From positions 434,001-498,000 of the forward strand of contig OY969779.1 in assembly GCA_963703015.1 (NCBI GenBank): a stretch of DNA of 64,000 nt. Reading direction: 5' to 3'. This document shows, piece after piece, positions 45,402 through 55,052 of this stretch. A program made the position numbers and the translations under genes. Position 1 is the first letter of the stretch, and each line of letters starts with the position of its first letter. Under the pieces are notes generated by a model. That model did not search any database and was not told the origin of the DNA. It saw only the letters and a list, made by a program, of their open reading frames with translations. This DNA comes from Methanobacterium_B sp963703015 (lineage in GTDB: Archaea > Methanobacteriota > Methanobacteria > Methanobacteriales > Methanobacteriaceae).

Positions 45402-45953
45402 ATGGTTTAATCACAACCATTAACCTTCTTTCTTTATTTCTTTTATTACTTAACAACTTAACAACTTAACAACTTAACAACTTAACAACTTAACAACTTA
45501 ACAACTTAACAACTTAACAACTTAACAACTTAACAACTTAACAACTTAACAACTTAACAACTTAACAACTTAACAACTTAACAACTTAACAACTTAACAA
45601 CTTAACAACTTAACAACTTAACAACTTAACAACTTAACAACGAATGAAGTTAAGAAGTTATTAAGTTAATAATAAAAACAAGAATAATGATTAATATTGA
45701 TCCAAACAAGGAAAGGCCGACAATTGACACTTAAATCCACATGGATTTCAATGAAATAATAATGTTACTAATAATAATTATTGTAAAAAAATTATTATAA
45801 AAAAGTAGTTATATGATGATGAATAATTTGGAGTTAATAAAAATTGTACATTAGACACCAAATTTTAAAGGATAATTATATGATAATTCCTAAAATTTAA
45901 AATCTCATTTTTACAATTTACGCATAAATTAACAGGTATTGGAGACATTATTC
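45402..45953. other. Intergenic region dominated by a tandem repeat
   Basis: Contains the 8-bp array at 45448-45641; the rest is AT-rich. GGAGACATT before the sortase ATG is its ribosome-binding site. Confidence 0.6.
45448..45641. repeat. 8-bp tandem array, about 24 copies of ACTTAACA
   Basis: Perfect head-to-tail repeats over 194 bases with no spacers and no visible changes, ending at AACGAATGAAGTTAAGAAG. No coding frame makes sense through it. Reverse complement TGTTAAGT. Its composition resembles the looser TTAATAACTTA elements near 2.7 and 24.8 kb. Confidence 0.97.
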
Positions 45954-46898
45954 ATGAATATTAAATTCAAACATATTTTAATCATTTTAGCAATTGTTGT
46001 TGTGGGTTTAGCATTTACAACAGTTGTATTCTCAGGAAAAAATATTAAAACAAATCATTTTGAAAAGGAAGAGATTTCATTCGATTACCCCGACAGTTGG
46101 CAGATAGTAAACAAAACAAGAACCTCAGAAATAGTTGCATTTAATGATCCAAATGCAAACTTGAATGTAACAGTTAACAGATGGAATATTGTATCACATT
46201 ACAAGCCATTTGAAAATTTCACCATCACAGGACCCGGTGATCAATCCGGAATAAAATTTGTATCCCATAAAACTTTAGATCTAAATGGTACAAAGGCTGA
46301 TGAAAATATATATCAATTTAAAGAAAACGATAAAACCTACCAGCGCACTGAAATCTGGATCAATAAAAACAATGCAATGTACAGCATTATTTTTACAACA
46401 ACAGACAAGAACTTAAATGATAAAAGCCCTGAAATTAAGGCATTAACCAAAAACTTAACCATAAAAAACAGTTCATTACCATCAACACCAGTTTGGGGAC
46501 AAGTTACCATTCCCACACAAGGTGTAACATGGGATATTCATCAGGATAGTGTTAACCACTATGGATCAGTTTATCACTATTCTAACAGTTTCTTTACTGG
46601 ACAAAACGGTACTGTAGGTTTATTAGGCCATCATACAAGATTTTCAGCACCATTTGCCAATATTAATCTTCTAAATACGGGAGATAAAGTAATAATCACA
46701 GATTACCTGACACAAAGGAACTACATTTACCAAGTTACAAGTAACGCTGATATTAAAGGTGACTACCAAACCAATCCCATCCAATTTGCACCAGGTACCT
46801 ACGAACTAACCTTGGTAACATGTTACCCTCCAGGATTTGAGGAAGCAGCCTTTCAAACACACCTTAAATTGGTTTCAATAGAGCAAATTAATCAATGA
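45954..46898 (+). CDS. Sortase-like transpeptidase with PsbP-like N-terminal domain
   Basis: 314 aa from ATG 45954. Signal anchor at residues 5-28. Residues about 35-172 resemble a PsbP-like domain (EEISFDYPDSWQIVNKT). Residues about 180-310 are a sortase fold: GTVGLLGHHTRF (His226/227), LLNTGDKVIITDYLTQRNYI and LTLVTCYPPG (Cys290). The Arg normally following the Cys is not obvious: the segment reads AAFQTHLKLV. Sortases link surface proteins to the wall or to each other; a candidate substrate is the protein at 9018. The N-terminal fusion is unusual. Confidence 0.83.
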   Translation: MNIKFKHILIILAIVVVGLAFTTVVFSGKNIKTNHFEKEEISFDYPDSWQIVNKTRTSEIVAFNDPNANLNVTVNRWNIVSHYKPFENFTITGPGDQSGIKFVSHKTLDLNGTKADENIYQFKENDKTYQRTEIWINKNNAMYSIIFTTTDKNLNDKSPEIKALTKNLTIKNSSLPSTPVWGQVTIPTQGVTWDIHQDSVNHYGSVYHYSNSFFTGQNGTVGLLGHHTRFSAPFANINLLNTGDKVIITDYLTQRNYIYQVTSNADIKGDYQTNPIQFAPGTYELTLVTCYPPGFEEAAFQTHLKLVSIEQINQ

Positions 46899-46990
46899 AT
46901 TGATTGAGGCAGAGATTGGAATAATAAGGTTTATCAAATAAACCTATTATTTCCATGATTAACTAAAATAATAATATAAAAAAAATTTCC

Positions 46991-47764
46991 CTAAATATTG
47001 GGATATTCCACCTTTAAAATATCTTCAGGAGGTATCTTATTTCCATTAGCATTGTAATTGATTTTACAGTTGGAATTTAACTCTTTTTCATGTACTCTTT
47101 GATAAATGTAGAACAGTACTTTTCCTATGAGATTTGGATGGGAATATTCTGTCTTGAACTTGACTATACACGGTTGTGAATTTCTTGTGTATTCTTTGAA
47201 AAGATCGTATCCAAATTTTTGTTCGAAACAGAAACATATGTCCTTTATAATTTCAGGAACAGCAAGGTAATCATGATGTCTAATTTGATCTGACACAAAT
47301 GCCGTTTCCTTGATAGAAATAGCGTATGGTCCCTTGAAATCTGTGCTTGACATACGAAATTTGTACAAACTGGAGTGAGGCCCTAATGCCCCTATTTCCA
47401 TGTTTCTTCTAAAATCTGCCCACTCTTCTTGTGATACTTTGTCTGAAATTAAACTGTAAAGTTTATCCCATTTATCTTCGACTACATCTACTAATGGAAG
47501 AATTCCTGATTTAAAATCATCATTTTTGTATAATCTAGTTAAATGAAACCAATTTGATTGATCATAATTAGTAACAGTGTCAAATTCATTTTTAAATTTT
47601 AATAACAGTAATTTATCCCCGGATACATAGAGGGGATTTCTATAATAAAAATCATCCATATCAAAATTATTCAAAAAACTCAAGATATTCTCTTGTTTTA
47701 CTTGAGTTATAGATTCAAGTGATAATAAAGTAGTATGAAATGATTCACAATCTAATACTTTCAT
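46991..47764 (-). CDS. Hypothetical protein
   Basis: 257 aa, soluble, charged. Visible stretches: LCY-free core with SGDKLLLLKFKNEFDTVTNY, WADFRRNMEIGALGPHSSLY and IPPEDILKVEYPNI. No family recognised. TATATAAATT about 25 bases before the ATG fits a leaderless message. Codon use and AT content are like neighbours, slightly more AT-rich. Confidence 0.65.
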   Translation of the reverse strand: MKVLDCESFHTTLLSLESITQVKQENILSFLNNFDMDDFYYRNPLYVSGDKLLLLKFKNEFDTVTNYDQSNWFHLTRLYKNDDFKSGILPLVDVVEDKWDKLYSLISDKVSQEEWADFRRNMEIGALGPHSSLYKFRMSSTDFKGPYAISIKETAFVSDQIRHHDYLAVPEIIKDICFCFEQKFGYDLFKEYTRNSQPCIVKFKTEYSHPNLIGKVLFYIYQRVHEKELNSNCKINYNANGNKIPPEDILKVEYPNI

Positions 47765-48148
47765 ATAATTAATATAAAGTTTAATTTATATATCTTTTAC
47801 GAATGCAATTTTAATATAGAGACTATTCGAGCTATGATAATATATTATATGTTTGTTTAGTTTATTTGTTAGTCAATGTTCTATATAACTACGATAAACA
47901 CTGAACAGTGGTTAAATTTAAAAATAATTAAAAATAAAATATTAATAAATTTATATTTGTGAATAAATCAGGACACTAACTGAAATTTGTTTTACGTATT
48001 CCTAACAAAATCTATGATACTTTTAATAATATTTACTGATGATTCAACAAAGTTTATTTACATTGTCAAATAAATTTTATTATTGTATTATACTCCATAT
48101 TCTAATAAATAGAATGATTTTTATAATTATTTGAGAATGTTGATTGTT
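47765..48148. other. Divergent AT-rich intergenic region
   Basis: Contains promoters for both neighbours; no gene, RNA or repeat recognised. Confidence 0.4.
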
Positions 48149-48901
48149 ATGTCACATCCTAAAATTTTAGTTGTTGAAGATGACCAAATAATATCCTTAG
48201 ATATCCAGCGTGTATTAAATGCAGTTGGTTATGAGGTTCCAATTAGTGTTTCAACTGGAGAAGATGCAATTAAATTTGCTAATGAGTTACTTCCAGATCT
48301 CATATTAATGGACATTTCATTGAAGGGAAACATTGACGGTATCCATGCAGCATCAAAAATTAAAAAACTGAAAATACCAATTATTTTTTTAACTGCCTAC
48401 AAAAACCAATCCTTGATTGATAGGGCTAAAGAAACTGATCCCTATGGTTATATACTCAAACCCTACGATGAACACGAACTAAAATTAACCATTGATATGG
48501 CTCTTAAAAAACATGCACAAATAACTAATATGGAAGGAATAATACAGGAAACACCATTGCCCCTATTCTTTATAAACAACCAACATGAAGTAATTTTTTG
48601 GAATAAAGCCATGGAAAAATTGAGTGGAACACCTATAAACGAAATAATTGGTACTGATAAACATTGGAAATCATTTTATGACAAAAAAAGACCGTGTATG
48701 GCAGATTTGTTAATGGATAACAAGTTTCAGATGATTCATGAGTTATACTCTGGAAAAATTGACATATCTGAGGATTCCTGCAGTGCAGAGGAATATTTTC
48801 CAAGTGTTTACAACGGAGTCATGCTCAACTTCAGTGCTTCTCTGATTAAAAATATTCAGGGCAAAACAATCGGAGCATTGGAAATTGTGGATATAAAATA
48901 A
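48149..48901 (+). CDS. Response regulator with C-terminal PAS domain
   Basis: 250 aa. Receiver domain at residues 1-120 with acidic pair EDD (10-12), phosphoacceptor Asp55 in LILMDISLKG, Thr in FLTAYK and Lys104 in ILKPYDE. Residues about 130-248 are a PAS domain (PLPLFFINNQHEVIFWNKAM). There is no DNA-binding domain, as usual in methanogens, so output is through protein contacts. It may serve the kinase at 40859. Start ATG 48149 is chosen for the family start MSHPKILVVEDD. Confidence 0.92.
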   Translation: MSHPKILVVEDDQIISLDIQRVLNAVGYEVPISVSTGEDAIKFANELLPDLILMDISLKGNIDGIHAASKIKKLKIPIIFLTAYKNQSLIDRAKETDPYGYILKPYDEHELKLTIDMALKKHAQITNMEGIIQETPLPLFFINNQHEVIFWNKAMEKLSGTPINEIIGTDKHWKSFYDKKRPCMADLLMDNKFQMIHELYSGKIDISEDSCSAEEYFPSVYNGVMLNFSASLIKNIQGKTIGALEIVDIK

Positions 48902-49079
48902 AAATAATTGGAAACAGAACATAATCTATTCCCAAATTTTGCTAATTTTTTGGTTCTTATACATCCCATCCATATTCATCAATTTAAAGTACAACCCAGG
49001 TACCTGTTCTAATTAAGGTAACAATGACCTTCCTGATTAGACCAGGATCATAGGGGCGTAGATTTATATGTGTCTTAGA

Positions 49080-49565
49080 TTAAATCCCCAGTAAATAAAC
49101 GGTGTAATTGAGGTAACCAGCTATTGTGACCCATATTAAATAAGGGATCAGTATTATACCAGCAGGTTTGGATATTCTATAGAACACTACTATGTTTATG
49201 AGTATTGATATCCACAGCAGTATCACCATTACCAATCCACCGACTATGTTGTGGGATCCAAAGAATACCAAGGACCAAACAACGTTGATGATGAGTTGAA
49301 CAGCAAAAACTCCGATACCAATTTTCACGTCCTTACGATTCAAACCTTCTCTCCATACAAGAAAGAGAGATACACCCATTAAAACGTACAACGTAGACCA
49401 AATAGGTCCAAATGCCCAGTTTGGTGGTGTCCAACTAGGTTTCGGAATGTTAACGTACCAAGTCGTTATTTCTTTTAGTGTGAACACAGTTCCTACTGCC
49501 CCAGCTAAAAAAACTATTAATATAGATACAATCAACTTAGGAAGTTCTCTCCAGCTGAAATTCAT
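49080..49565 (-). CDS. tspO: TspO/MBR family tryptophan-rich sensory protein
   Basis: 161 aa with five helices. WYVNIPKPSWTPPNWAFGPI, WSTLYVLMGVSLFLVW and NVVWSLVFFG are the hallmark TspO sequences. The family binds porphyrins and sterols and takes part in tetrapyrrole handling or stress response. The ATG at 49565 follows TTGGAGGT and replaces the longer frame from 49595. Confidence 0.95.
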   Translation of the reverse strand: MNFSWRELPKLIVSILIVFLAGAVGTVFTLKEITTWYVNIPKPSWTPPNWAFGPIWSTLYVLMGVSLFLVWREGLNRKDVKIGIGVFAVQLIINVVWSLVFFGSHNIVGGLVMVILLWISILINIVVFYRISKPAGIILIPYLIWVTIAGYLNYTVYLLGI

Positions 49566-49822
49566 ATTAATATACCTCCAATTTTGTGAAACCAAATATA
49601 ATCATAAGGTATGTACCTAATTAAATATAAATGTATGTTATTAGTCAATTGCAGTAAGAAAGTCTCAAAAAAATTGTAAACACTAATTTAATTGTTACTT
49701 ACAAAGGCATTTAAATGAACAAAATAAGAAAAAAATAGGAAATCAAATATTAATCATAAAAATTAGTTTATTCTTACCTTGATGAGAACCTAGTGGATAG
49801 TTAATTGATCTTAAAAATTTGT

Positions 49823-50179
49823 TTAAACATTGAAAAGAATCTTCTCGAGTTCAGCTAAATTTTTCTCGATAAAAGGTTCTGCCTTTTCTTCTGAAAGAAT
49901 TTTTAACTGTTTTTTTCCAGTTTTTTCGTATGATCTATGTAGAATTTCCCGCAGTTCAGGTGTTGGCATTTCAAGTACCGCCCTAATTTTTGCAAGTTCA
50001 TCATCCCCCAGTTGTTCCTTATACTCCAATATTTGACCTTCAAAGGATTTTACAACGTTAGACTTTCTTGCAACTACTCCCTTAAGAATTAGGGATGGAA
50101 CTTTGGTAAAAACATGCAGTAAATCAATGACATCTTCCTCTGTAATCTTGATATCTGTCTCTAAATTAGTATAATCCAT
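49823..50179 (-). CDS. Hypothetical helical protein
   Basis: 118 aa, strongly helical and charged: KITEEDVIDLLHVFTKVPSL, ILEYKEQLGDDELAKIRAVL, EILHRSYEKTGKKQLKIL. GAGGTGTT precedes the ATG. No family recognised; looks cytoplasmic. Confidence 0.65.
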   Translation of the reverse strand: MDYTNLETDIKITEEDVIDLLHVFTKVPSLILKGVVARKSNVVKSFEGQILEYKEQLGDDELAKIRAVLEMPTPELREILHRSYEKTGKKQLKILSEEKAEPFIEKNLAELEKILFNV

Positions 50180-50349
50180 GTAAATAACACCTCAAAATTT
50201 GAATTAATTCGCATTGGGTCCATGAAAAAATATTCCTATTAACTATTGGGTTTAATTATTTTTTTTGATATTTTCAGGACAAACTTTGATTTTTGCAGAG
50301 TTTAATAGTTTGGATATAAAAAAACAAATTGAGATAAAATGTATTAATC

Positions 50350-51384
50350 TTATACCATGTTCATTGATACATTATTTTTCTTCAATAGTTGGATAAGGTA
50401 CTTTGATGAAATGAAAACACTTCCAGATTGTTCTGTGGTGTTTCCTGTAATGTTGGGGGTTACTAAACTGTATATTAAGATTCCTAAAACATTATTATTA
50501 GTGTCAAGAACTGGCCCTCCACTGTATCCATGGATTGTCTCTGCAGTGTTTTCATAATAAAATGTTCCATTTTTAAGTAATTCACTGGTTACAACACCAG
50601 CAGTAGAAGCTGGTTTAAGTGAAGAACTGTTAAATTTGTAATCCATTCCAGGATTAGTTACTGGATAACCATATATTTGAATTTTCTGATTTACAGTGGG
50701 AGTGTTAGAACTTAATGTGAGTGGATGTAGCCGTGTGAAAAAGGTATTGATCTTAATTAAGGCCATATCCTCTGATGTTTCGGGATTTCCAATATCCACT
50801 AGATTAGCGTTGGCATATTGTCCAGCATTGCTACCTGGTAGTCTGACCCTGATTTGTTGTTTGGCTGATTTAACCTGAATAAGGTTCCTTTGATTCATTA
50901 GATCCGTTGTTGTGTTTACATCGGGCTGTGTTTGAAGTACTGTGCTTGTGGTGGAGTTGTTTATGAGTTCCGATCCCAATTGAGGGTTGTACCTAGATAA
51001 ATATCCAGATACTGCTGCTCTTTCAATGTACTGTTGAATGTCTCCAGATTCCATTAATCTTAAAACTCCTTGATCCTGCACAGCTTGTGGATCTCCAACA
51101 ACATGGAATGCAGTGATGATATAACCATCATCGTTAACAATAAATCCTGATCCTGAATCAAGGGGATCGTAGACAATATTGACTTCAGAAGTCTTGTTAA
51201 GAAATGGATCATTGATAGTTACATCTCCAGACACACCGTTTTCTATATAAACTACAGAATCTGCTGCTTGAACATTAAATTCTGATGAAGATGTTGAAGA
51301 ACTGTTAAAAACTATTGCTGCAGTGACTCCCAATATAAGCAAGACAAATATTATGAGTAACAGTGATCTTTGATTTTGATTCAT
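50350..51384 (-). CDS. Membrane-anchored trypsin-like serine protease
   Basis: 344 aa. Signal anchor at residues 7-27. Protease domain with GSGFIVNDDGYIITAFHVVG (His94), SEDMALIKI (Asp206) and HGYSGGPVLDTNNNVLG (Ser288), the triad of HtrA/Do-type proteases. No PDZ domain follows. An insertion of about 90 residues (100-195) lies between His and Asp. Probable quality-control or processing protease at the cell surface. GAGGAAC precedes the ATG. Confidence 0.9.
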   Translation of the reverse strand: MNQNQRSLLLIIFVLLILGVTAAIVFNSSSTSSSEFNVQAADSVVYIENGVSGDVTINDPFLNKTSEVNIVYDPLDSGSGFIVNDDGYIITAFHVVGDPQAVQDQGVLRLMESGDIQQYIERAAVSGYLSRYNPQLGSELINNSTTSTVLQTQPDVNTTTDLMNQRNLIQVKSAKQQIRVRLPGSNAGQYANANLVDIGNPETSEDMALIKINTFFTRLHPLTLSSNTPTVNQKIQIYGYPVTNPGMDYKFNSSSLKPASTAGVVTSELLKNGTFYYENTAETIHGYSGGPVLDTNNNVLGILIYSLVTPNITGNTTEQSGSVFISSKYLIQLLKKNNVSMNMV

Positions 51385-51598
51385 TTTTGTTCCTCAATTA
51401 AGGAATTGGATTCTCCATTGATTTAGGTTATTAATTGTAGACTATATTATGATGTTTAAACAAGAAAAATATTTCTAAAAAATGTATATTTAAAATATTC
51501 TTCTTAAATGAAAATCTTACCACCTAACTCTGTGATCCCCATTTTTTAAAAAAAAGATAAGAACTATTAACAACTTAAATTTATTAGGTGATACAATC

Positions 51599-51922
51599 AT
51601 GCAGATCGATAATATAAAGTTAAATCGGGAAGAAAATGCATTTCATGGAGAGTTAAATTTCTTTGATAATGAACTGTCAAAAAAAGATTCTAAGGAAATG
51701 CTTTATCGGTTGTTAAGCTGGAAATTAGGCCCTGTAGAACCAACTAGGCATTTTGAATTGTCCTACAATTCTGATAAAAACAGGGTTGAAGTTGATGTTT
51801 TCGTATCTGTAACCAAACCTGAAGCTGGAAATGTTGATACAGTCAAATATATATTTAGCAAATTGATGGAATTTACAGCCATTTACAGCAGGGAATTGGA
51901 AGACCTTTCAAAGGATGATTAA
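51599..51922 (+). CDS. Hypothetical conserved-looking protein
   Basis: 107 aa with ENAFHGELNFFDNELSKKDS, SWKLGPVEPTRHFELSYNSD and VEVDVFVSVTKPEAG. A good Shine-Dalgarno AGGTGATA precedes the ATG. Mixed alpha/beta, soluble. Family not recognised. Confidence 0.65.
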   Translation: MQIDNIKLNREENAFHGELNFFDNELSKKDSKEMLYRLLSWKLGPVEPTRHFELSYNSDKNRVEVDVFVSVTKPEAGNVDTVKYIFSKLMEFTAIYSRELEDLSKDD

Positions 51923-52012
51923 TCCCTAGAAAAACCAAATAAATTTTTTATAACACTGCATAAACTAAAAAAAATGAAGGTAAAATAAGGTATTTAGTTT
52001 TCAGTAGCTGTG

Positions 52013-52321
52013 TTAAATACCTCTTTTAGTAGGAAGTCTTGGACGATCAGATGATCCCTTACCTGAATTTTTTCCTTCCTCATGTTCCTTCATCTGAACC
52101 TTAATTTCATTTTCAGTTAACGGCCTTATTAATCCTCTTTCAAGGGAATATCCCGTCTCCAAAAGACTGTCTAGAACTTTTTTAAATTCTTTCCTAGATA
52201 AATTTGGAAAATCCTTACGTAAAGCAGAATATAATCTGTTATCCAAATAAACTCCATTATGGCCCTTTAAAATTTCATCTGCCTTCTTTTCAATCGCTGA
52301 TAAATCTTTGTCTTCACTCAA
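52013..52321 (-). CDS. Hypothetical charged protein
   Basis: 102 aa starting at TTG 52321, nine bases after GAGGAGG; the longer frame starts inside this site. EDKDLSAIEKKADEILKGHN, RLYSALRKDFPNLSRKEFKK and a Gly/Ser/Arg-rich tail. Family not recognised; perhaps nucleic-acid binding by charge. Confidence 0.6.
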   Translation of the reverse strand: MSEDKDLSAIEKKADEILKGHNGVYLDNRLYSALRKDFPNLSRKEFKKVLDSLLETGYSLERGLIRPLTENEIKVQMKEHEEGKNSGKGSSDRPRLPTKRGI

Positions 52322-52653
52322 ATAATCATTCCTCCTCAAAAAAATGATGTCAATAATATTTTCAGATCACTAGTTTTTTTCTTCCTGTTATTTGTTATGT
52401 TAATTTTAAGATTAAAGAGTTACTATGAAACTAAACCTTCACATGATAAAAACCATAGGATAAAGAACATTTTTTTTTAAATTACCTCGAGGGATAATTA
52501 CATCAAATCTCAATGTTATTTCATGGATATTGTTTATTTGACTATTTTTCGACAACTTATTTTGAGTATATTTGACTACAAAATTGTTCTCACATGCACT
52601 CTAACTCAGTCCACTTATAAATAAAAATTCATAGTTTGGCCTGGAGGAGTTTT
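52322..52653. other. Divergent intergenic region next to the provirus side
   Basis: AT-rich; CACTTATAAATAAAAA near 52611-52626 is a TATA-like promoter for the plus-strand gene. No attachment site could be identified. Confidence 0.4.
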
Positions 52654-53031
52654 ATGAGATTTAGTGAAGGTACAACAAAAGGTCGATTTGCAGAAATAAC
52701 CAATCCTGAAATTTTCCAGGGCCATGAAGAGGTAATTGTGTTTACCAGGGAAGACTTCAGTTGGATGTACAGATCTATGATGAATCAAATTAATTATGTT
52801 AATGATATTGCGTTGAAATTAGATCCACAGGAAACATGGAGATTAATGGCATACTGGCCTAAAATAATGGAACGTGTACACATCATTGATAAGAATATGG
52901 ACATGTTACTCACAGAAAAACCACAACAAGCCTACCTTGATGCTTTTGTGTATGATGTACCTACATCGATTAAACCAAAACCATCTATTATCAAAGAAAA
53001 AGTTCCAATTCAACAGACTTTAACATTTTAA
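52654..53031 (+). CDS. Hypothetical protein at the provirus border
   Basis: 125 aa starting MRFSEGTTKGRFAEITNPEI; GGAGGAG lies four bases before the ATG. WMYRSMMNQINYVNDIALKL and YDVPTSIKPKPSIIKEKVP are visible. Soluble. No family. It may be a host gene or an accessory gene of the neighbouring provirus. Confidence 0.6.
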   Translation: MRFSEGTTKGRFAEITNPEIFQGHEEVIVFTREDFSWMYRSMMNQINYVNDIALKLDPQETWRLMAYWPKIMERVHIIDKNMDMLLTEKPQQAYLDAFVYDVPTSIKPKPSIIKEKVPIQQTLTF

Positions 53032-53099
53032 AATTTAATTGGCTGATTCCCATAATTTTAAGATAATGATTTAGCTTAGTGTTACTAGGAGGGATTATT

Positions 53100-53861
53100 T
53101 TGGGAGCTGTTGAAGAAGAACAAAAAAGAATCAAAAAAGAAGTTGAGAGGATTTTTAAAGAAAATAAATGGAATCCTAAACTAATTAATTATATTTCTGT
53201 TCAATACGACGAAAATATGGATTTAAAAGCCATAATGAACCATGATAAAGAAAATTATATATTAAAACATATTTGGGTTAGGGAGGATTTCAGAGGTACT
53301 GGATATACTCAAAAATTTTTAAGGGATGTCTTCAAAGAAATGGATTTTACTTTAGTATGGGAACCAAATATTTGTTTTATTAAATCTATGATAAAAGCAG
53401 ATTTGGGCCTACATAAAAAAATCGATGACATGGAAATTTGGAATTTAATTCCCCAAATGATGTCAGATGTTTCAAATGGTTATATTTCAAAACACGATTA
53501 TTTGATTAAAAAGAATGGTTATCATTATACACTAGGAAGTGGTCCTGATAAAAATATCGTAGTAAGCTTAGTAACAAAAGATATGAAGAATATAAAAAGT
53601 GAAAATGAATATAATTCTGTTATGAAAGATGGTGAAGAAATTTTAAGACAATGGAAACTAATATGGAATAAATGTGACATTAAATACAAAGTTCAAGAAT
53701 TTTGTAAAGATTTCAGCAGGGAAGAGGCAATTGTACACAATAACAAATTGAGAAGATCTAAATCATTCGTTGATGAACAGTTAAATAGAACAGTTGAAGA
53801 GTATAGGGAAGCTAGAAATAATATGAAACTTGTTGATTTGGAAACCGATGATAAAAAATAG
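53100..53861 (+). CDS. GNAT-like hypothetical protein
   Basis: 253 aa starting at TTG 53100, seven bases after TAGGAGGGA; the longer frame from 53079 runs through this site. ILKHIWVREDFRGTGYTQKF has the R-x-x-G-x-G/A motif of acetyltransferases (residues about 57-70). The remaining two thirds are long charged helices without recognised family. The end carries many Arg/Lys/Glu. Might be a provirus accessory gene; substrate unknown. Confidence 0.6.
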   Translation: MGAVEEEQKRIKKEVERIFKENKWNPKLINYISVQYDENMDLKAIMNHDKENYILKHIWVREDFRGTGYTQKFLRDVFKEMDFTLVWEPNICFIKSMIKADLGLHKKIDDMEIWNLIPQMMSDVSNGYISKHDYLIKKNGYHYTLGSGPDKNIVVSLVTKDMKNIKSENEYNSVMKDGEEILRQWKLIWNKCDIKYKVQEFCKDFSREEAIVHNNKLRRSKSFVDEQLNRTVEEYREARNNMKLVDLETDDKK

Positions 53862-53886
53862 AAGGACCTGAATTCAGATCCTTTTA
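53862..53886. terminator. Bidirectional palindromic terminator between host-side and provirus genes
   Basis: GGACCTGAATTCAGATCC is an almost perfect palindrome, preceded by AA and followed by TTTT, between the convergent genes ending at 53861 and 53930. Just after it GTAGATTTCTATGTAGATTT is a short direct repeat. Confidence 0.65.
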
Positions 53887-53929
53887 TGTTGATTTTATTG
53901 TAGATTTCTATGTAGATTTATGTTGATTT

Positions 53930-54409
53930 TCACTTTTCGTAGGCCAGCATGGCCAGTCGACGGGCCACTTTTCTTGGGGCTATTGTGCTGTTTACGTGGA
54001 AGGCTCCGTTTTGTACCATGTATCGCACTGGTTGAGATAGACCTTTGAAACTTGCTGGGCTGAAGTTGTCATCTTTGCTCCTGGCCTGGTACTCAACTGT
54101 GAATGCAAAATCTTCTGTTGAGGTGTAAAAATTCCATAGATATTTACGTTTTGCTTTCATGTTTTGGAACCATGGTTTGCAGACATCGACAATAGTTCCA
54201 GGACAAATTAGGCTGTTATGCATGAATACAACATCATCAGTTTGTTTTGCATGAACCATTACTGATGCATGGGGTGTTACCTCCCAGCTAAAGATCTTAT
54301 AGGGAACTCCCCAAAAATCTAGATATTTGCCTACATCCTGTAAAAATTTAAGGTCAGTGGCCTTGTCTTTAATAAGGTCACTGTTCATTAGAACTGTTCG
54401 TGGGTCCAT
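53930..54409 (-). CDS. Provirus protein of unknown function next to endolysin
   Basis: 159 aa. YLDFWGVPYKIFSWEVTPHA, VFMHNSLICPGTIVDVCKPW and NGAFHVNSTIAPRKVARRLA. No membrane segment. The start ATG immediately follows the TAA of the endolysin gene, so it is coupled. Related in layout to proteins found near endolysins of methanogen viruses; function unknown. Confidence 0.7.
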   Translation of the reverse strand: MDPRTVLMNSDLIKDKATDLKFLQDVGKYLDFWGVPYKIFSWEVTPHASVMVHAKQTDDVVFMHNSLICPGTIVDVCKPWFQNMKAKRKYLWNFYTSTEDFAFTVEYQARSKDDNFSPASFKGLSQPVRYMVQNGAFHVNSTIAPRKVARRLAMLAYEK

Positions 54410-55048
54410 TTAAACCGCCTGGCCATCCTCAGAAGGACACCAATTTGGATTTATTGTTTTAGCACCACTACACCAATGCCTACCAATTGAATATCCTGAC
54501 TCGGTAGCAGCTGCAAGATCTAAGGCAGTCCAATTTGAGAATTCTTTTCCTTTAGCTTCAATATAAGCATGGTTTATTTTATCAACAGGACAGTATATGC
54601 CTATAAATCTAACATCATACTTCATTTCTTTAAGTAGTGCATGGAAAGCTTCCGCCCAGTCTACACAATTGTTTAATAGGTCTAATATTTCTTGTTTTAA
54701 GTTTTTCTGATTATTGAAATATTTACTATAATGGCCCTTTGCTTTTGTTAGATTATAAGCAGTTGTTGCAGAATCAAAACTACCTAACACTTTTTCAAAA
54801 GCTTTTTGAATAGGGCCCTTGTTTGATGCTGGCTGTTTACACCAGATTCCTAAACTTTTACAAGTAATTTCACCCGCTACCCCATCAATAGCAAGTCCTT
54901 TTTTTCTTTGATAGGCCATGACAGCTGTTTCGGTTACTGGGCCAAAATTCCCATCTTCTTTAATTCCAAGTGCATGTTGTAATACTTTATTCTGATCAGA
55001 TACTCCGTTATTTTTCTTTAATGTAGTAGATACACATGTTGTTGCCAT
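54410..55048 (-). CDS. Provirus endolysin: peptidoglycan-binding-like domain plus transglutaminase-like catalytic domain
   Basis: 212 aa. Residues about 10-68 are a PG_binding_1 helical domain (GIKEDGNFGPVTETAVMAYQ). Residues about 95-205 form a transglutaminase-like domain with NNCVDWAEAFHAL (Cys128), HAYIEA (His160) and TALDLAA (Asp177), the C71-like triad. It is not similar in wording to the chromosomal C71-like proteins. Placed after the holin candidate, it most likely cuts the host pseudomurein for release. GGAGGC precedes the ATG. Confidence 0.8.
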   Translation of the reverse strand: MATTCVSTTLKKNNGVSDQNKVLQHALGIKEDGNFGPVTETAVMAYQRKKGLAIDGVAGEITCKSLGIWCKQPASNKGPIQKAFEKVLGSFDSATTAYNLTKAKGHYSKYFNNQKNLKQEILDLLNNCVDWAEAFHALLKEMKYDVRFIGIYCPVDKINHAYIEAKGKEFSNWTALDLAAATESGYSIGRHWCSGAKTINPNWCPSEDGQAV

Positions 55049-55052
55049 ACTA

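Noticed and set aside
45448..45641. CRISPR array
   Set aside because: Units are 8 bp, directly adjacent, without spacers, and no cas gene is near.
53862..53930. Provirus attachment site
   Set aside because: A palindrome and short direct repeat are present, but no tRNA or integrase is visible and the other end is outside the window.
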